Below, one piece after another: positions 48,201 to 64,000 of a stretch of 64,000 nt of DNA (the stretch's first letter is position 1; each line of letters starts with the position of its first letter). Origin of the DNA: Pedobacter chinensis (GTDB lineage Bacteria > Bacteroidota > Bacteroidia > Sphingobacteriales > Sphingobacteriaceae); assembly GCF_003339865.1 (NCBI RefSeq), contig NZ_QPKV01000006.1, positions 478,964-542,963 on the forward strand, read 5' to 3'. The position numbers were made by a program, and so were the translations under genes. The notes below the pieces were generated by a model that saw only the letters and a program-made list of their open reading frames with translations, searched no databases and was not told the DNA's origin.

Positions 48201-51200
48201 ATAAATGAAGGTGGAGTGCCGTCAAATCCAATTCGTTTTGCCGCATGGCAGAAATTAAAAAATGAATATCCAAAATATGCTTATCCCGGGTTTGAGAACA
48301 GAATTAAAGATGAATCGGGTTCAGTATCAGCAGCTGTAAGTGCAATTGCAAACGCGGCCAGAAACCTGAGCGAACTTCGGCAGAATTTTTACAAGCGCGC
48401 TTTTGAACGAGGGTTTTGCAATGATTTCAGACCTGCACAAAGTTTCTGCAGACTCGCATTGGCCAGCAAGGGTAAAATAGGCGGTGGAGCCAGAGTAAAA
48501 AGCATTGAGATCAAAGACGAGTGGGACAATTATTCAGGATCTAATGTGCCTAAAGGCGTTTACGGACAAAAATATGAATACCTGACTGTAGACGACAGGG
48601 GCCGTAAGATCAGCAGCGGTGTAGCCAGTTATGAGCCTTCTGTTGGAAACGACGAGAACGCACTAAGGCAACCAGTGCCCTACATTCAAAAAATAAAAGG
48701 GAGTATAAACAATTATTTTGAACTCGAAGCTCCATTTGGCGAATCGTTCTATCCTGCCGCTGGTGTGGCTTATAGTCGCGTAACAGTAAAAGATATAGAT
48801 CCGTCAGCAGGAGCGGGAACACCCAGAACCGGTTATTCTGTTCATGAATTTTATACCAGTCGTGAATTTCCGGTAAAGGTATCCGTTTCTTCTTTGCAAA
48901 AATATAACCCAAGGCCACAGCATAACTATTCACTGGTGGCAACTAACAGCATTGAAGAGCTGGTACTTTCTCAGGGATATACAATAGAACTCAACGATAT
49001 GCATGGCAAGCCCAGGGCCGAACGGATATTCAATTCGGGTGGTGCTGAAATCTCATCAACCATATATGAATATCAGATCACTGAAGATAGTAAAGGAGAA
49101 ACCAAAAAACTCGACAATAGGGTAACGATTGTGAAGCAGGATGGAAATATAGCCGAGAACGTTATCATTGGCCGGGACATCGAATTTTTTACCGATTTAA
49201 GGGAACAGGAAAGCATCAACCACGGAACAGCAGTAAACCTCGGTGTGGATTTATTGCCGTTTTTAGGCGTTCCAATTATTCCGCTGCCTCATTTTCCGGT
49301 TAATGATAATAACGAATATAAACTCTTCAGATCGGTTTGCGCCGTAAAAGTTGTTCAAACGAACGGATTGATCAAAAAGGTGATAAAAACAGAAAATGGC
49401 TCGTCAATAGCTGTAGAAAACTTTGCCTATGATGGGGTTACCGGCGATCCTATCATCACTAAAACCGAAAATGAATTCAAGAAAAGTTTTTACACCATCA
49501 ATATCCCGGCTTATTGGCCTTTTATAAAGATGGGAGGGGCGTACCAGAATCAAGGCGCAATATTGCGCGAAGTGACCTTAAATAGCCAGTATGAAATAAA
49601 TGAAGAATACTGGGCCGCTCTTGCAGAAGGTGACGAACTGGTTAACCTGGGCACTGGTATTCATTATTGGGTAATTAACAATCGTTCAATCGCACAGAAT
49701 GAATCTGCCAAAATTTTGATAGACCAAAATGGCGCCAGGTTATCTACACTTAGTGGCACTGGCTTAAACCGGAGTTTTAAGATCATCAGATCTGGCTACA
49801 GAAATTTACTCCATGCAAATGCGCAAACCATTACCTGTTTGAACAATCCTATTGTAAATGGGAAGATTGCCCTGGCCTCAGCACTAGAACTGGCAAGTTT
49901 AAAGGTAATTAATGCTGCGGCCAGCACTTATGATGATGAATGGCCGGCAAACGGAGCAGGGCAGATCACAGAACGGAAAGAAAATACAACACAGGTGTTC
50001 ACTTATAAGATGATCGGTTATAAGGCATCATATGGACAATTGGGAAGTAGAATCTATAATCTTTGCGATGATTTTGAAGGTACAATAGAAAATTGCGGAA
50101 CTTATTCTTATTTCAGCAATACATATCTGAATAGTCGTTTGTCCAATACCGGCATTTGGCCGAATTTGCCTAATCCGGGCATAAACGAATATTTAGGATT
50201 CACTTCTAACTTTTATGTGCCCACGAGCAAGATGTATTATATTGGGTTTGCAGGTGATGACAGATTGAAAATAACCATTGACAATATCGTCGCTGTGCCA
50301 GAGATGGATAATAACCTCCAGTATTGGACCTTATATCCCATCTATTTACCGGAAGGCCATCATAAGATAGAGGTTCAGGGATATAATGAAAATAATACTT
50401 ATAACGACTGGTCTGGAAATCCAGCAAGCATGGGCGTTGAAATTTATAATAATTCTTACCAGGAGGTTAGATATGCTGCCGGCTCCTCGAGTTTAAGTAC
50501 CATATTTTCAACAGCAAACTTAATTGCAGATCAATCTAATTTTCAGACTTTCAGGACGATTGGTGGAAATAAAATCTGGCGCTTTACCTATGAAAGTTAT
50601 TTCAACCCATTTGTTCAGGGAATGAAGGGAAACTGGAGGCCATTTACGCAACTGGCCCACCAGGTGAACAGATCTTATGATAATATTTTTGTTCAGGGTA
50701 AAAAGGGCGTAAACGTGGCCAATGCAGGTTATTTCAAATCATTTAGGTCATACTGGAAAAATGATAATGCTCAGGGCTGGTCATTAAACATTCTGGCAGA
50801 TAAATGGGTGCCCGGTAATACCGTAAAATTGTATGATTTATATGGTCAGGAACTGGAAAATGAAGATGCCTTGAAAAGATCAAGTGCCGCATCGTTTGAT
50901 TTTTCCGGCCAGTTCCCTTCTGCGGTGGCCTCTAACAGCAAACGCAGGGATATATATGTGAACAGTTTTGAAGACCGGTCACGGATTTCAGCCATACCTG
51001 ATACCAATGCGGCCAAAGAGCTTACCAATGCATACGGGCAGGCGCTTCTTTATGATCGCAGAAGCAACATGGCACATTCCGGAAATTATTCGCTTCTGCT
51101 TCCGGGCAGTGGTATAAAACTGGAAACTATTCGTCATTCAGGGAAACAAAAGCAAGGCGCGTATTTGGGCAGAACTGATAAAAACGAATTTACCCTTTTA

Positions 51201-51680
51201 GCAGGCCGGGGCTTATACCCACGTGGGTTTGAGCCCGATAATGAATTAACTTATGTTTTAAACATATGGGTTTATGACGGACAGCCATTGAATAAAAACG
51301 TAAATGTTTCGGTAACCTATGGAAACCCAAACGGTATGCAAACGGCCAGTTTAACCTGTAGAGCCATTGTTGAGGGATGGAAATTATTAGAAGGAAACCT
51401 ATCAGTTGTACAGAATAACAATGGCCGCTTTACCGTGAATATTTTGCCTGCTACAGGCACAGTATACGTTGATGATATCCGTATCCATCCCAAAGACGCC
51501 ATGATGAAATCATACGTTTACGATGATCGTAATTTTAGATTGATGGCCGAACTGGATGAAAACTGTTTTGCTACATTTTATGAATATGATGATGAAGGAT
51601 CACTGGTAAGGGTGAAAAAAGAAACAGAGCGGGGAATTGCCACCATAAAAGAGAACCATTCGTCTTATCGCAAAAAATAA
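45243..51680 (+). CDS. Giant secreted SpvB/YD-like protein with PA14-like region
   Basis: 2145 residues. After an N-terminal signal (about 1-33) the conserved opening PVGTTDMVDLITGDFKYNIP, LLDIDGYPLNLNYQSGV and ASWVGLGWNLNVGSISRQ is typical of large Bacteroidetes proteins of the SpvB/TcdB-like group. Near residues 1600-1720 a PA14-like beta-domain is suggested by MYYIGFAGDDRLKI and LPEGHHKIEVQG. The C-terminus has YD-repeat-like motifs (SYVYDDRNFRLMAELDEN, YEYDDEGSLVRVKKETERG). It lacks the RHS core signature and a toxin tip. By analogy with TcB/SpvB proteins it could form part of a shell or scaffold for the 3037-residue RHS protein downstream; this is a hypothesis. Confidence 0.85.
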   Translation: MMRFFNKSRVKRVAWLLIMASMVNLFYPLVAYSLTSGPSQPESQSFQPVGTTDMVDLITGDFKYNIPLLDIDGYPLNLNYQSGVGIEDEASWVGLGWNLNVGSISRQLRGVPDDLKGDTLSTTHFTKPKVTIGGKISAKVENRGKAKLSGSFTFGIFSDNYTGIGAEIGANAGVSYSFANGGMLTSGMGIGILSNTASGVDLSPNVSMSIADNGREKSIGNAGLSSSLGYNSRSGMKSLGLGSSMLSFNTSSPLTSFNTEPLQPKIQVPYNTRYDSFSIDLGVSATIIFAGGGFTGYRSVREVANTQMQHLEYGFLYSESGKSKNNVVHDFIREKENPVIPELPNLAIPVATPDIFTYNSQAGSGQFRLYRGGTGAFYDNLAVDRSTVGTFGTDLGFGYGVHLGVTRFEQATSNTTRKWTSNNQYLSKGDFQDESAAIEKQHVFFKRPDEHTLEDNVLSSKIKGTDNISVNISGHTALQAFNTATGINNINDKIERTKRQELKTTISYLTASESAKAGLDRTIKTYPFNNISSFNPLYALYGQDDARMNTLRKAHHLSEITVLNETGQRSVYGLPVYNKKQEEISFAVDNSIAIRNGKTPVSLNAQGNINHTIGDTDNYLHRDIQPAYASSFLLTGILSPDYLDRTNNGISSDDNGTAVKFNYSKINTYKWRTPFNSGATPEASLNRGLLADPKDDKGSIVYGEKEIYYVHSIESKNKIAYFITADRDDALGVTDYKGALDASVRQKCLVEIRLYSKENLNKPIKTVKFQYGYDLCPNTPNSVAANKGKLTLKRVWFEYGLTHKGQHHPYVFQYGSNQSYGHMATDRWGIYKNVNINPGGLNNEEYPYADQNRSRADQAVALWHLTRIELPSGGIIDVGYEADDYAYVQDKRATVMVPFNFSNNNIATANSITVAIDSIPANEPDLLKWFKKVYLNGSDYLYTKSNIKMSTANANSYGNDLDFVPAYVKITGVNIQGSQATLQMESINEGGVPSNPIRFAAWQKLKNEYPKYAYPGFENRIKDESGSVSAAVSAIANAARNLSELRQNFYKRAFERGFCNDFRPAQSFCRLALASKGKIGGGARVKSIEIKDEWDNYSGSNVPKGVYGQKYEYLTVDDRGRKISSGVASYEPSVGNDENALRQPVPYIQKIKGSINNYFELEAPFGESFYPAAGVAYSRVTVKDIDPSAGAGTPRTGYSVHEFYTSREFPVKVSVSSLQKYNPRPQHNYSLVATNSIEELVLSQGYTIELNDMHGKPRAERIFNSGGAEISSTIYEYQITEDSKGETKKLDNRVTIVKQDGNIAENVIIGRDIEFFTDLREQESINHGTAVNLGVDLLPFLGVPIIPLPHFPVNDNNEYKLFRSVCAVKVVQTNGLIKKVIKTENGSSIAVENFAYDGVTGDPIITKTENEFKKSFYTINIPAYWPFIKMGGAYQNQGAILREVTLNSQYEINEEYWAALAEGDELVNLGTGIHYWVINNRSIAQNESAKILIDQNGARLSTLSGTGLNRSFKIIRSGYRNLLHANAQTITCLNNPIVNGKIALASALELASLKVINAAASTYDDEWPANGAGQITERKENTTQVFTYKMIGYKASYGQLGSRIYNLCDDFEGTIENCGTYSYFSNTYLNSRLSNTGIWPNLPNPGINEYLGFTSNFYVPTSKMYYIGFAGDDRLKITIDNIVAVPEMDNNLQYWTLYPIYLPEGHHKIEVQGYNENNTYNDWSGNPASMGVEIYNNSYQEVRYAAGSSSLSTIFSTANLIADQSNFQTFRTIGGNKIWRFTYESYFNPFVQGMKGNWRPFTQLAHQVNRSYDNIFVQGKKGVNVANAGYFKSFRSYWKNDNAQGWSLNILADKWVPGNTVKLYDLYGQELENEDALKRSSAASFDFSGQFPSAVASNSKRRDIYVNSFEDRSRISAIPDTNAAKELTNAYGQALLYDRRSNMAHSGNYSLLLPGSGIKLETIRHSGKQKQGAYLGRTDKNEFTLLAGRGLYPRGFEPDNELTYVLNIWVYDGQPLNKNVNVSVTYGNPNGMQTASLTCRAIVEGWKLLEGNLSVVQNNNGRFTVNILPATGTVYVDDIRIHPKDAMMKSYVYDDRNFRLMAELDENCFATFYEYDDEGSLVRVKKETERGIATIKENHSSYRKK

Positions 51681-51684
51681 ATAC

Positions 51685-52461
51685 ATGGAAAAAGTAATAA
51701 AAAACGCCTTTGCAACAGGCTTGATTTTAGTGATTTTCTGCGGACTTGGCGCTGCTGCGAAATGGCTGGTCAATAACCCTGAACCCATAAAAAATCAAAT
51801 TACCGGGCAAACAGCGATAGCGGAACCAGACAGTATGTTGGTGCAGAAGTTTTTGAAAATAACATCATTCCTGTCAAATACAAATCATTTGGCGCTGAAT
51901 ATTTCAATTTTTGACGGGGCAGATTCTACCCAGAACATCATCGATCTTCCTTATCGTTTTGAGCAGCAGGGTGCGAGGTTTTATTGCCAGTTTGGGAAAA
52001 CTGAAACCCTGATTGCCAATGAAAAATACCTTTTTGTTGATCACGGGCAACAAAAAATGATGTTTGGTAATAGCAGTAAAAATAAACAAGACCGATTGCT
52101 GCCCATTCCCGAAAAGGTGGTAGATCATATTAAATCGGAAGGGTATGTGCTTAAAGATGAAACTGTTGAAGAGGGTATCCGCAAAATTTCCCTTATAAAC
52201 ATGAACCATATCTCGTGCAGGGTTTATGAAGTGACCTACCAGGCGCAAAATTTAGAGCCCTTGTCGGTTTTTCTTCGCATGGATAATTTTAATGATCCAT
52301 ACGATATTAAATTAGATAAACGCATCACTTTTAAGATAAAAAGGCAAAATCCCGGTTCGGCAGGCATTCCTGATATGAATAGTTTTTTGGAAGGGATTAA
52401 AACATCAGATCCTGTTACAACAAAAGAGTTTAGTAAATACGAACTGATTAAACTGCCATGA
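51685..52461 (+). CDS. Membrane-anchored protein of unknown function in the RHS operon
   Basis: 258 residues. A single N-terminal hydrophobic helix (TGLILVIFCGLGAAAKWLV) precedes a soluble domain that is probably periplasmic. The soluble part has a beta-rich look (HLALNISIFDGADSTQNII, YLFVDHGQQKMMFG). The gene starts 4 bases after the giant gene ends. A chaperone-like or tethering role in the operon is possible but not shown. No family is recognised. Confidence 0.75.
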   Translation: MEKVIKNAFATGLILVIFCGLGAAAKWLVNNPEPIKNQITGQTAIAEPDSMLVQKFLKITSFLSNTNHLALNISIFDGADSTQNIIDLPYRFEQQGARFYCQFGKTETLIANEKYLFVDHGQQKMMFGNSSKNKQDRLLPIPEKVVDHIKSEGYVLKDETVEEGIRKISLINMNHISCRVYEVTYQAQNLEPLSVFLRMDNFNDPYDIKLDKRITFKIKRQNPGSAGIPDMNSFLEGIKTSDPVTTKEFSKYELIKLP

Positions 52462-52590
52462 AAAATATGACCTCAGCACCAGTAACGGATCAATGGTTTT
52501 TCAAAACCACCTCCAGTCCTGCCATTAAAAGCCGTTGCTAAAAAATCTGCCCCCGGCAGATGAGTTTAAACATTACATGGATAAAACAAA

Positions 52591-53574
52591 ATGTTAGAAA
52601 TGACCATTATAAAGAACAGATTTTCGAAATATTATTCAATGCTCCTGATTTACATGTTTTTTTCAGGAGGATCAAAAGCACAAACCGCCACTGTGTTCAC
52701 TGTCGGAGGAGATGAAGACAAATTTTATCCCGTGGTGTTCAACGATGCGAATTGGTTTAACCACCGGCCTACCTCTTTTACGATTGGGCGATCAGACATT
52801 CATGAAAATCAAAGCTGGAAAGGCTCCATCATGGCCGAGTTCACTTATCATACCACTAATTATGGGCATTTGTCTCATTTCATCGATGCGAACGTGCATA
52901 ACACTTCAGATAATCTGTTGATTGCCGATTGGGTCGATGCCACGTTGCGAAACGGGACTCAAAAGATCATCGTTTGGCTAAAGGGCGGACTCAGCTACCA
53001 TTTGCACAGCACGGCCAATGTCACAGCGGCGGTATACGACAATGTCCAGAATCCGCTGCCTTACGAAGAGGTGTTAGGCCCGCCCAGACATTACCTTACC
53101 CAAGTTTCTTACAATGTGAACAGAAACGGGATCGACCATACAGGCACGGCCTATTTTAAAGGAGGGGGCACTAACTTTTTCAACGGTAACGTTGGCATCG
53201 GCTTAACCAACCCATCCGAAAAGCTCACTGTGAACGGAAAGATAAAGGCCAGGGAAATACGAGTTGATGTCCAGGGCATGCCCGATTACGTTTTTGAGCC
53301 GGGACATCAAAAAACCTCACTGCCCGAGCTCGAACGATACATCCAGAAGTACAAGCACCTGCCCGAGATCCCTTCGGCAGCCGAAGCAGAAAAACATGGG
53401 ATCGAACTGGGGGAGATGAACAAGCTTTTACTGAAAAAAATCGAAGAGCTTACCTTGCATCTCATTGAAAAAAGCAAGGAGTTGAAAACTTATGAACAGG
53501 TTAACCGCTCACAATCCAAACGGTTGGGAGCCTTGGAGAGGGCTGTTTTCAACAAAAAAACAAACAAACGATGA
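52591..53574 (+). CDS. Fibre-like secreted protein with C-terminal coiled coil
   Basis: 327 residues with a signal peptide ending near GGSKAQ. The middle has GNVGIGLTNPSEKLTVNGKI, the repeat form of tail-fibre-like proteins of Bacteroidetes. The C-terminus (about 240-327) contains YIQKYKHLPEIPSAAEAEKH, then IELGEMNKLLLKKIEELTLH and a long coiled coil, which probably trimerises. Related proteins are usually free-standing surface fibres. Its position between the two giant YD-type genes suggests an accessory surface part. The base composition is somewhat richer in GC than that of the preceding genes. Confidence 0.8.
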   Translation: MLEMTIIKNRFSKYYSMLLIYMFFSGGSKAQTATVFTVGGDEDKFYPVVFNDANWFNHRPTSFTIGRSDIHENQSWKGSIMAEFTYHTTNYGHLSHFIDANVHNTSDNLLIADWVDATLRNGTQKIIVWLKGGLSYHLHSTANVTAAVYDNVQNPLPYEEVLGPPRHYLTQVSYNVNRNGIDHTGTAYFKGGGTNFFNGNVGIGLTNPSEKLTVNGKIKAREIRVDVQGMPDYVFEPGHQKTSLPELERYIQKYKHLPEIPSAAEAEKHGIELGEMNKLLLKKIEELTLHLIEKSKELKTYEQVNRSQSKRLGALERAVFNKKTNKR

Positions 53575-53597
53575 AACACCATATTTATAACCCATAA

Positions 53598-62711
<9,114 letters not shown>

Positions 62712-62732
62712 CTTGTAATATAATTGGACGGA

Positions 62733-62764
62733 ACCGAAGAAGCTTACTCAAAAGCTTCTTCGGT
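62733..62764. terminator. Strong hairpin between the convergent RHS toxin and immunity genes
   Basis: ACCGAAGAAGCTT (62733-62745) and AAGCTTCTTCGGT (62752-62764) pair perfectly over 13 bases with a 6-base loop. The right arm lies inside the last codons of the leftward immunity gene and the left arm just beyond its stop, 22 bases past the RHS stop. Neither side has a T-run, so it is not a textbook terminator. It may act as a bidirectional stop or as an RNA-stability element. Confidence 0.65.
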
Positions 62765-63373
62765 CGATATGCCAGTGATGCTATTTTCATCCAAAGCTAT
62801 TTTTAGACTTTGGGATATAAATATGTTTCTAGTAAGAAGCGGTAAGGTAAACATATCTGCATTAATTCTATATTGAGGTTTTATCTTTATCTTCTCGATA
62901 AGAATTACAGCCATATCGCCAACTTCTATTGATTTTTGTTCATAATCTTGGTAGGATTTGATAGATATATCCTCTTTCCTGAAACCATATTCTTTTACGT
63001 AAAAGCTGGAGTTCTGGTAGTCCAGCCACTGCAGGTCCTCCAGCTTTGTCCCGAGATGCAGCCAGGAGTAATGATACTCCCTGCCATTGTTGTCCTTTAC
63101 GGTAGCCTGGTTATAGTTGTGTGGGACTATATCAAATCCTTTGACAATGCCTTTCGTCTTTTCGTCAATCAGAAATCCGAGTGCCGAAATCTCTGCCTGC
63201 GAAAGGACGTTGGTAAGTTTTGCCTTGGGCTCAAGTTTGTACAGCAGGTCGCTGTCCGCATTTATGAAACTGTTTGATTGTATGCTGTGTGCCAGTTGCT
63301 GGTTCAGGCATGACACCTGTGGGAATACCCCCCCAACCTCTTTGTCTGTTCTTGTCTTTATCGAGTAGTACAT
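62744..63373 (-). CDS. Candidate immunity protein for the RHS/AHH toxin (Imm11/DUF1629-like)
   Basis: 209 residues, soluble, no signal peptide, so it should act in the cytoplasm where a nuclease immunity protein is needed. FLIDEKTKGIVKGFDIVPHN and YSWLHLGTKLEDLQWLDYQN suggest an Imm11/DUF1629-type fold, though the match is by memory. It ends 32 bases from the RHS stop but is convergent; most RHS immunity genes follow the toxin in the same direction. The adjacent upstream gene is a broken XRE regulator. Confidence 0.65.
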   Translation of the reverse strand: MYYSIKTRTDKEVGGVFPQVSCLNQQLAHSIQSNSFINADSDLLYKLEPKAKLTNVLSQAEISALGFLIDEKTKGIVKGFDIVPHNYNQATVKDNNGREYHYSWLHLGTKLEDLQWLDYQNSSFYVKEYGFRKEDISIKSYQDYEQKSIEVGDMAVILIEKIKIKPQYRINADMFTLPLLTRNIFISQSLKIALDENSITGISTEEAFE

Positions 63374-63381
63374 ATAACCAC

Positions 63382-63640
63382 CTAACTTTTTTTGAGTATT
63401 TCCTTAATCTTGCTCTTGTCCACGAAGGTATCGAGGAATGCGTAGACCATTTTCCTGTCCTCCTGGGGCAGTTTGTCCACCTCCTGTATGCGCCTTAGCG
63501 TCTCGGTGTCCATCTCGATGTCTGAGCTGCCCACCAGACTCACGTGATGCCCCAATCTGCTGTGCAAGGTCAACCTGCGACCAGTCCCTGGCCTTCCTGA
63601 GCGTGACTATCTTGCTTCCGATGTTTAATGTATTACTCAT
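63382..63640 (-). pseudogene. XRE-type regulator with an out-of-frame internal deletion
   Basis: From the ATG at 63640 the product reads as a normal XRE N-terminus (GSKIVTLRKARDWSQVDLAQ, then QIGASRE). At about 63541 the frame leaves the gene. A second frame then gives the usual C-terminal part of the same regulator family (VGSSDIEMDTETLRRIQEVD, KLPQEDRKMVYAFLDTFVDK) to the stop at 63382. About 30 codons, including the recognition helix, seem to be missing. It ends 8 bases before the start of the candidate immunity gene and probably once shared its transcript. Confidence 0.75.
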
Positions 63641-63710
63641 ATCCAACCGTTGTTACAATGAAAATGTAAATATAAGAGAACTTTATTGCATAAAAAAGCA
63701 AGCTCCATCT

Positions 63711-63737
63711 AGTCGTAGTGTCCCGCTACGACTTTTT
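63711..63737 (+). terminator. Terminator-like hairpin ahead of the RHS remnant
   Basis: AGTCGTAG (63711-63718) and CTACGACT (63726-63733) form an 8-base-pair stem with a 7-base loop, followed by a run of T. It faces rightward, but no rightward gene precedes it, so it may be a leftover of a lost gene or of a mobile element. Confidence 0.5.
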
Positions 63738-63805
63738 AGTGTTCTGCTTTCGTTGTTACATCGTGGCAATGTTTTTTGCCTTGCAGCATGCGAATGGCGG
63801 CGAAC

Positions 63806-63873
63806 GGCCACACTGAACGATGCGGCGGGCGTGACCAATGGCGCCGATGTGGGCAGCAGTGGCTATGCCTATG
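63806..63873 (+). pseudogene. 68-bp remnant of the RHS core, duplicated from the giant RHS gene
   Basis: Bases 63806-63873 match 61208-61275 of the RHS gene at 66 of 68 positions by direct comparison; the two differences are adjacent. The same reading frame is kept (TLNDAAGVTNGADVGSS, then GYAY). The match stops exactly where an IS3-like end appears to begin, so the rest of the copy may lie beyond that element, outside the window. Confidence 0.9.
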
Positions 63874-64000
63874 TGGAATTGCAATAGAAAAGTAGAGACC
63901 TTTTTATGCAGCTTCTGTTTTTTCCCCAGCGATGGTCTGCCCGGCTTGTTCGGGAGTGTTATAGTCCAATGCTGAATGCCTTCTCTTTCTGTTATACCAG
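63872..64000 (-). mobile_element. End of an IS3-family insertion sequence (continues outside window)
   Basis: The element contains the 3' part of an IS3-type transposase gene on the - strand. Its outer limit is placed at 63872-63874, where a TG dinucleotide begins and the RHS homology stops. The following bases (GCAATAGAAAAGTAGAGACC) resemble IS3-family terminal repeats. The other end and the target duplication are not visible. Confidence 0.6.
63904..64000 (-). CDS. IS3-family transposase OrfB, C-terminal fragment
   Basis: The last 32 codons read WYNRKRRHSALDYNTPEQAG and end in EKTEAA before a TAA at 63906-63904. The pattern YN..R.HSALdY.TPeQ is the conserved end of the DDE transposases of IS3/IS150 elements. 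The gene continues beyond the right edge, so intactness cannot be judged. Confidence 0.88.
   Translation of the reverse strand, partial: WYNRKRRHSALDYNTPEQAGQTIAGEKTEAA

Noticed and set aside
63438..63887. Rightward 149-codon frame covering the immunity flank and the RHS remnant
   Set aside because: Its first part is antisense to the XRE remnant, and it crosses a terminator hairpin before reaching the 68-bp RHS piece. It is not one gene.

Overview
The window reads as a chromosomal segment of a Bacteroidetes bacterium, most likely family Sphingobacteriaceae (Pedobacter or a close relative). The support is: AT-rich DNA with short intergenic gaps; a Bacteroidetes-type -33/-7 promoter (TTTG, 19 bases, TATATTTG) in front of the LytTR regulator; an SLBB/Wzz/Wzi polysaccharide system of the Bacteroidetes kind; a DUF5686 outer-membrane protein; a sphingolipid plus inositol-lipid operon; and giant YD/RHS proteins of the type common in this phylum. 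No rRNA, tRNA or CRISPR array was seen.

Layout. (1) 1-15595: an exopolysaccharide/capsule locus. A Wzz-type protein (cut by the window edge) and a Wza-like SLBB exporter run leftward. A ten-gene rightward operon follows: initiating glycosyl-1-phosphate transferase, UDP-galactopyranose mutase, two GT2 enzymes, a 2-oxoglutarate oxygenase, a probable galactofuranosyltransferase, a polymerase and three GT4 enzymes. A Wzi-like outer-membrane protein lies convergent to it. No Wzx flippase is visible. (2) 15600-21655: an orphan NarL-type regulator, a glycoside hydrolase/glycosyltransferase pair, two small unknown genes and an AraC regulator. (3) 22059-32959: one tightly packed operon that appears to encode ceramide synthesis (serine palmitoyltransferase, GNAT-type ceramide synthase, ceramide reductase), inositol-lipid synthesis (inositol-3-phosphate synthase, PIP synthase, PgpA-like phosphatase), a fatty-acid hydroxylase and a PAP2-type inositolphosphorylceramide synthase. 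It also carries a GtrA membrane protein and a DUF5686 outer-membrane protein, which are candidate transport parts. (4) 33000-40970: a patchwork of small genes and decayed genes (frameshifted NmrA-like reductase, DoxX-like scrap, Crp/Fnr remnant), a GNAT, a Fic enzyme and a LytTR response regulator.

(5) 41397-62711: a seven-gene rightward operon that is the strongest candidate for an undescribed system. Every product has a Sec signal, lipobox or N-terminal membrane anchor. The genes encode an outer-membrane beta-barrel with a helical periplasmic part, a secreted Fn3-like protein, a small lipoprotein, a 2145-residue SpvB/YD-like protein with a PA14-like region, a membrane-anchored protein, a fibre-like protein with a C-terminal coiled coil, and a 3037-residue RHS protein ending in an AHH-type nuclease tip. 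A convergent candidate immunity gene follows, separated by a 13-bp-stem hairpin. The downstream flank holds a deleted XRE regulator, a 68-bp piece of the RHS core and the end of an IS3-family element inserted where that homology stops, so the flank looks like a recombining tip-exchange region. The RHS core is much richer in GC than its surroundings.

Functional calls rest on motifs read by eye. No database search, structure prediction or composition calculation was run, apart from hand counts stated as such.
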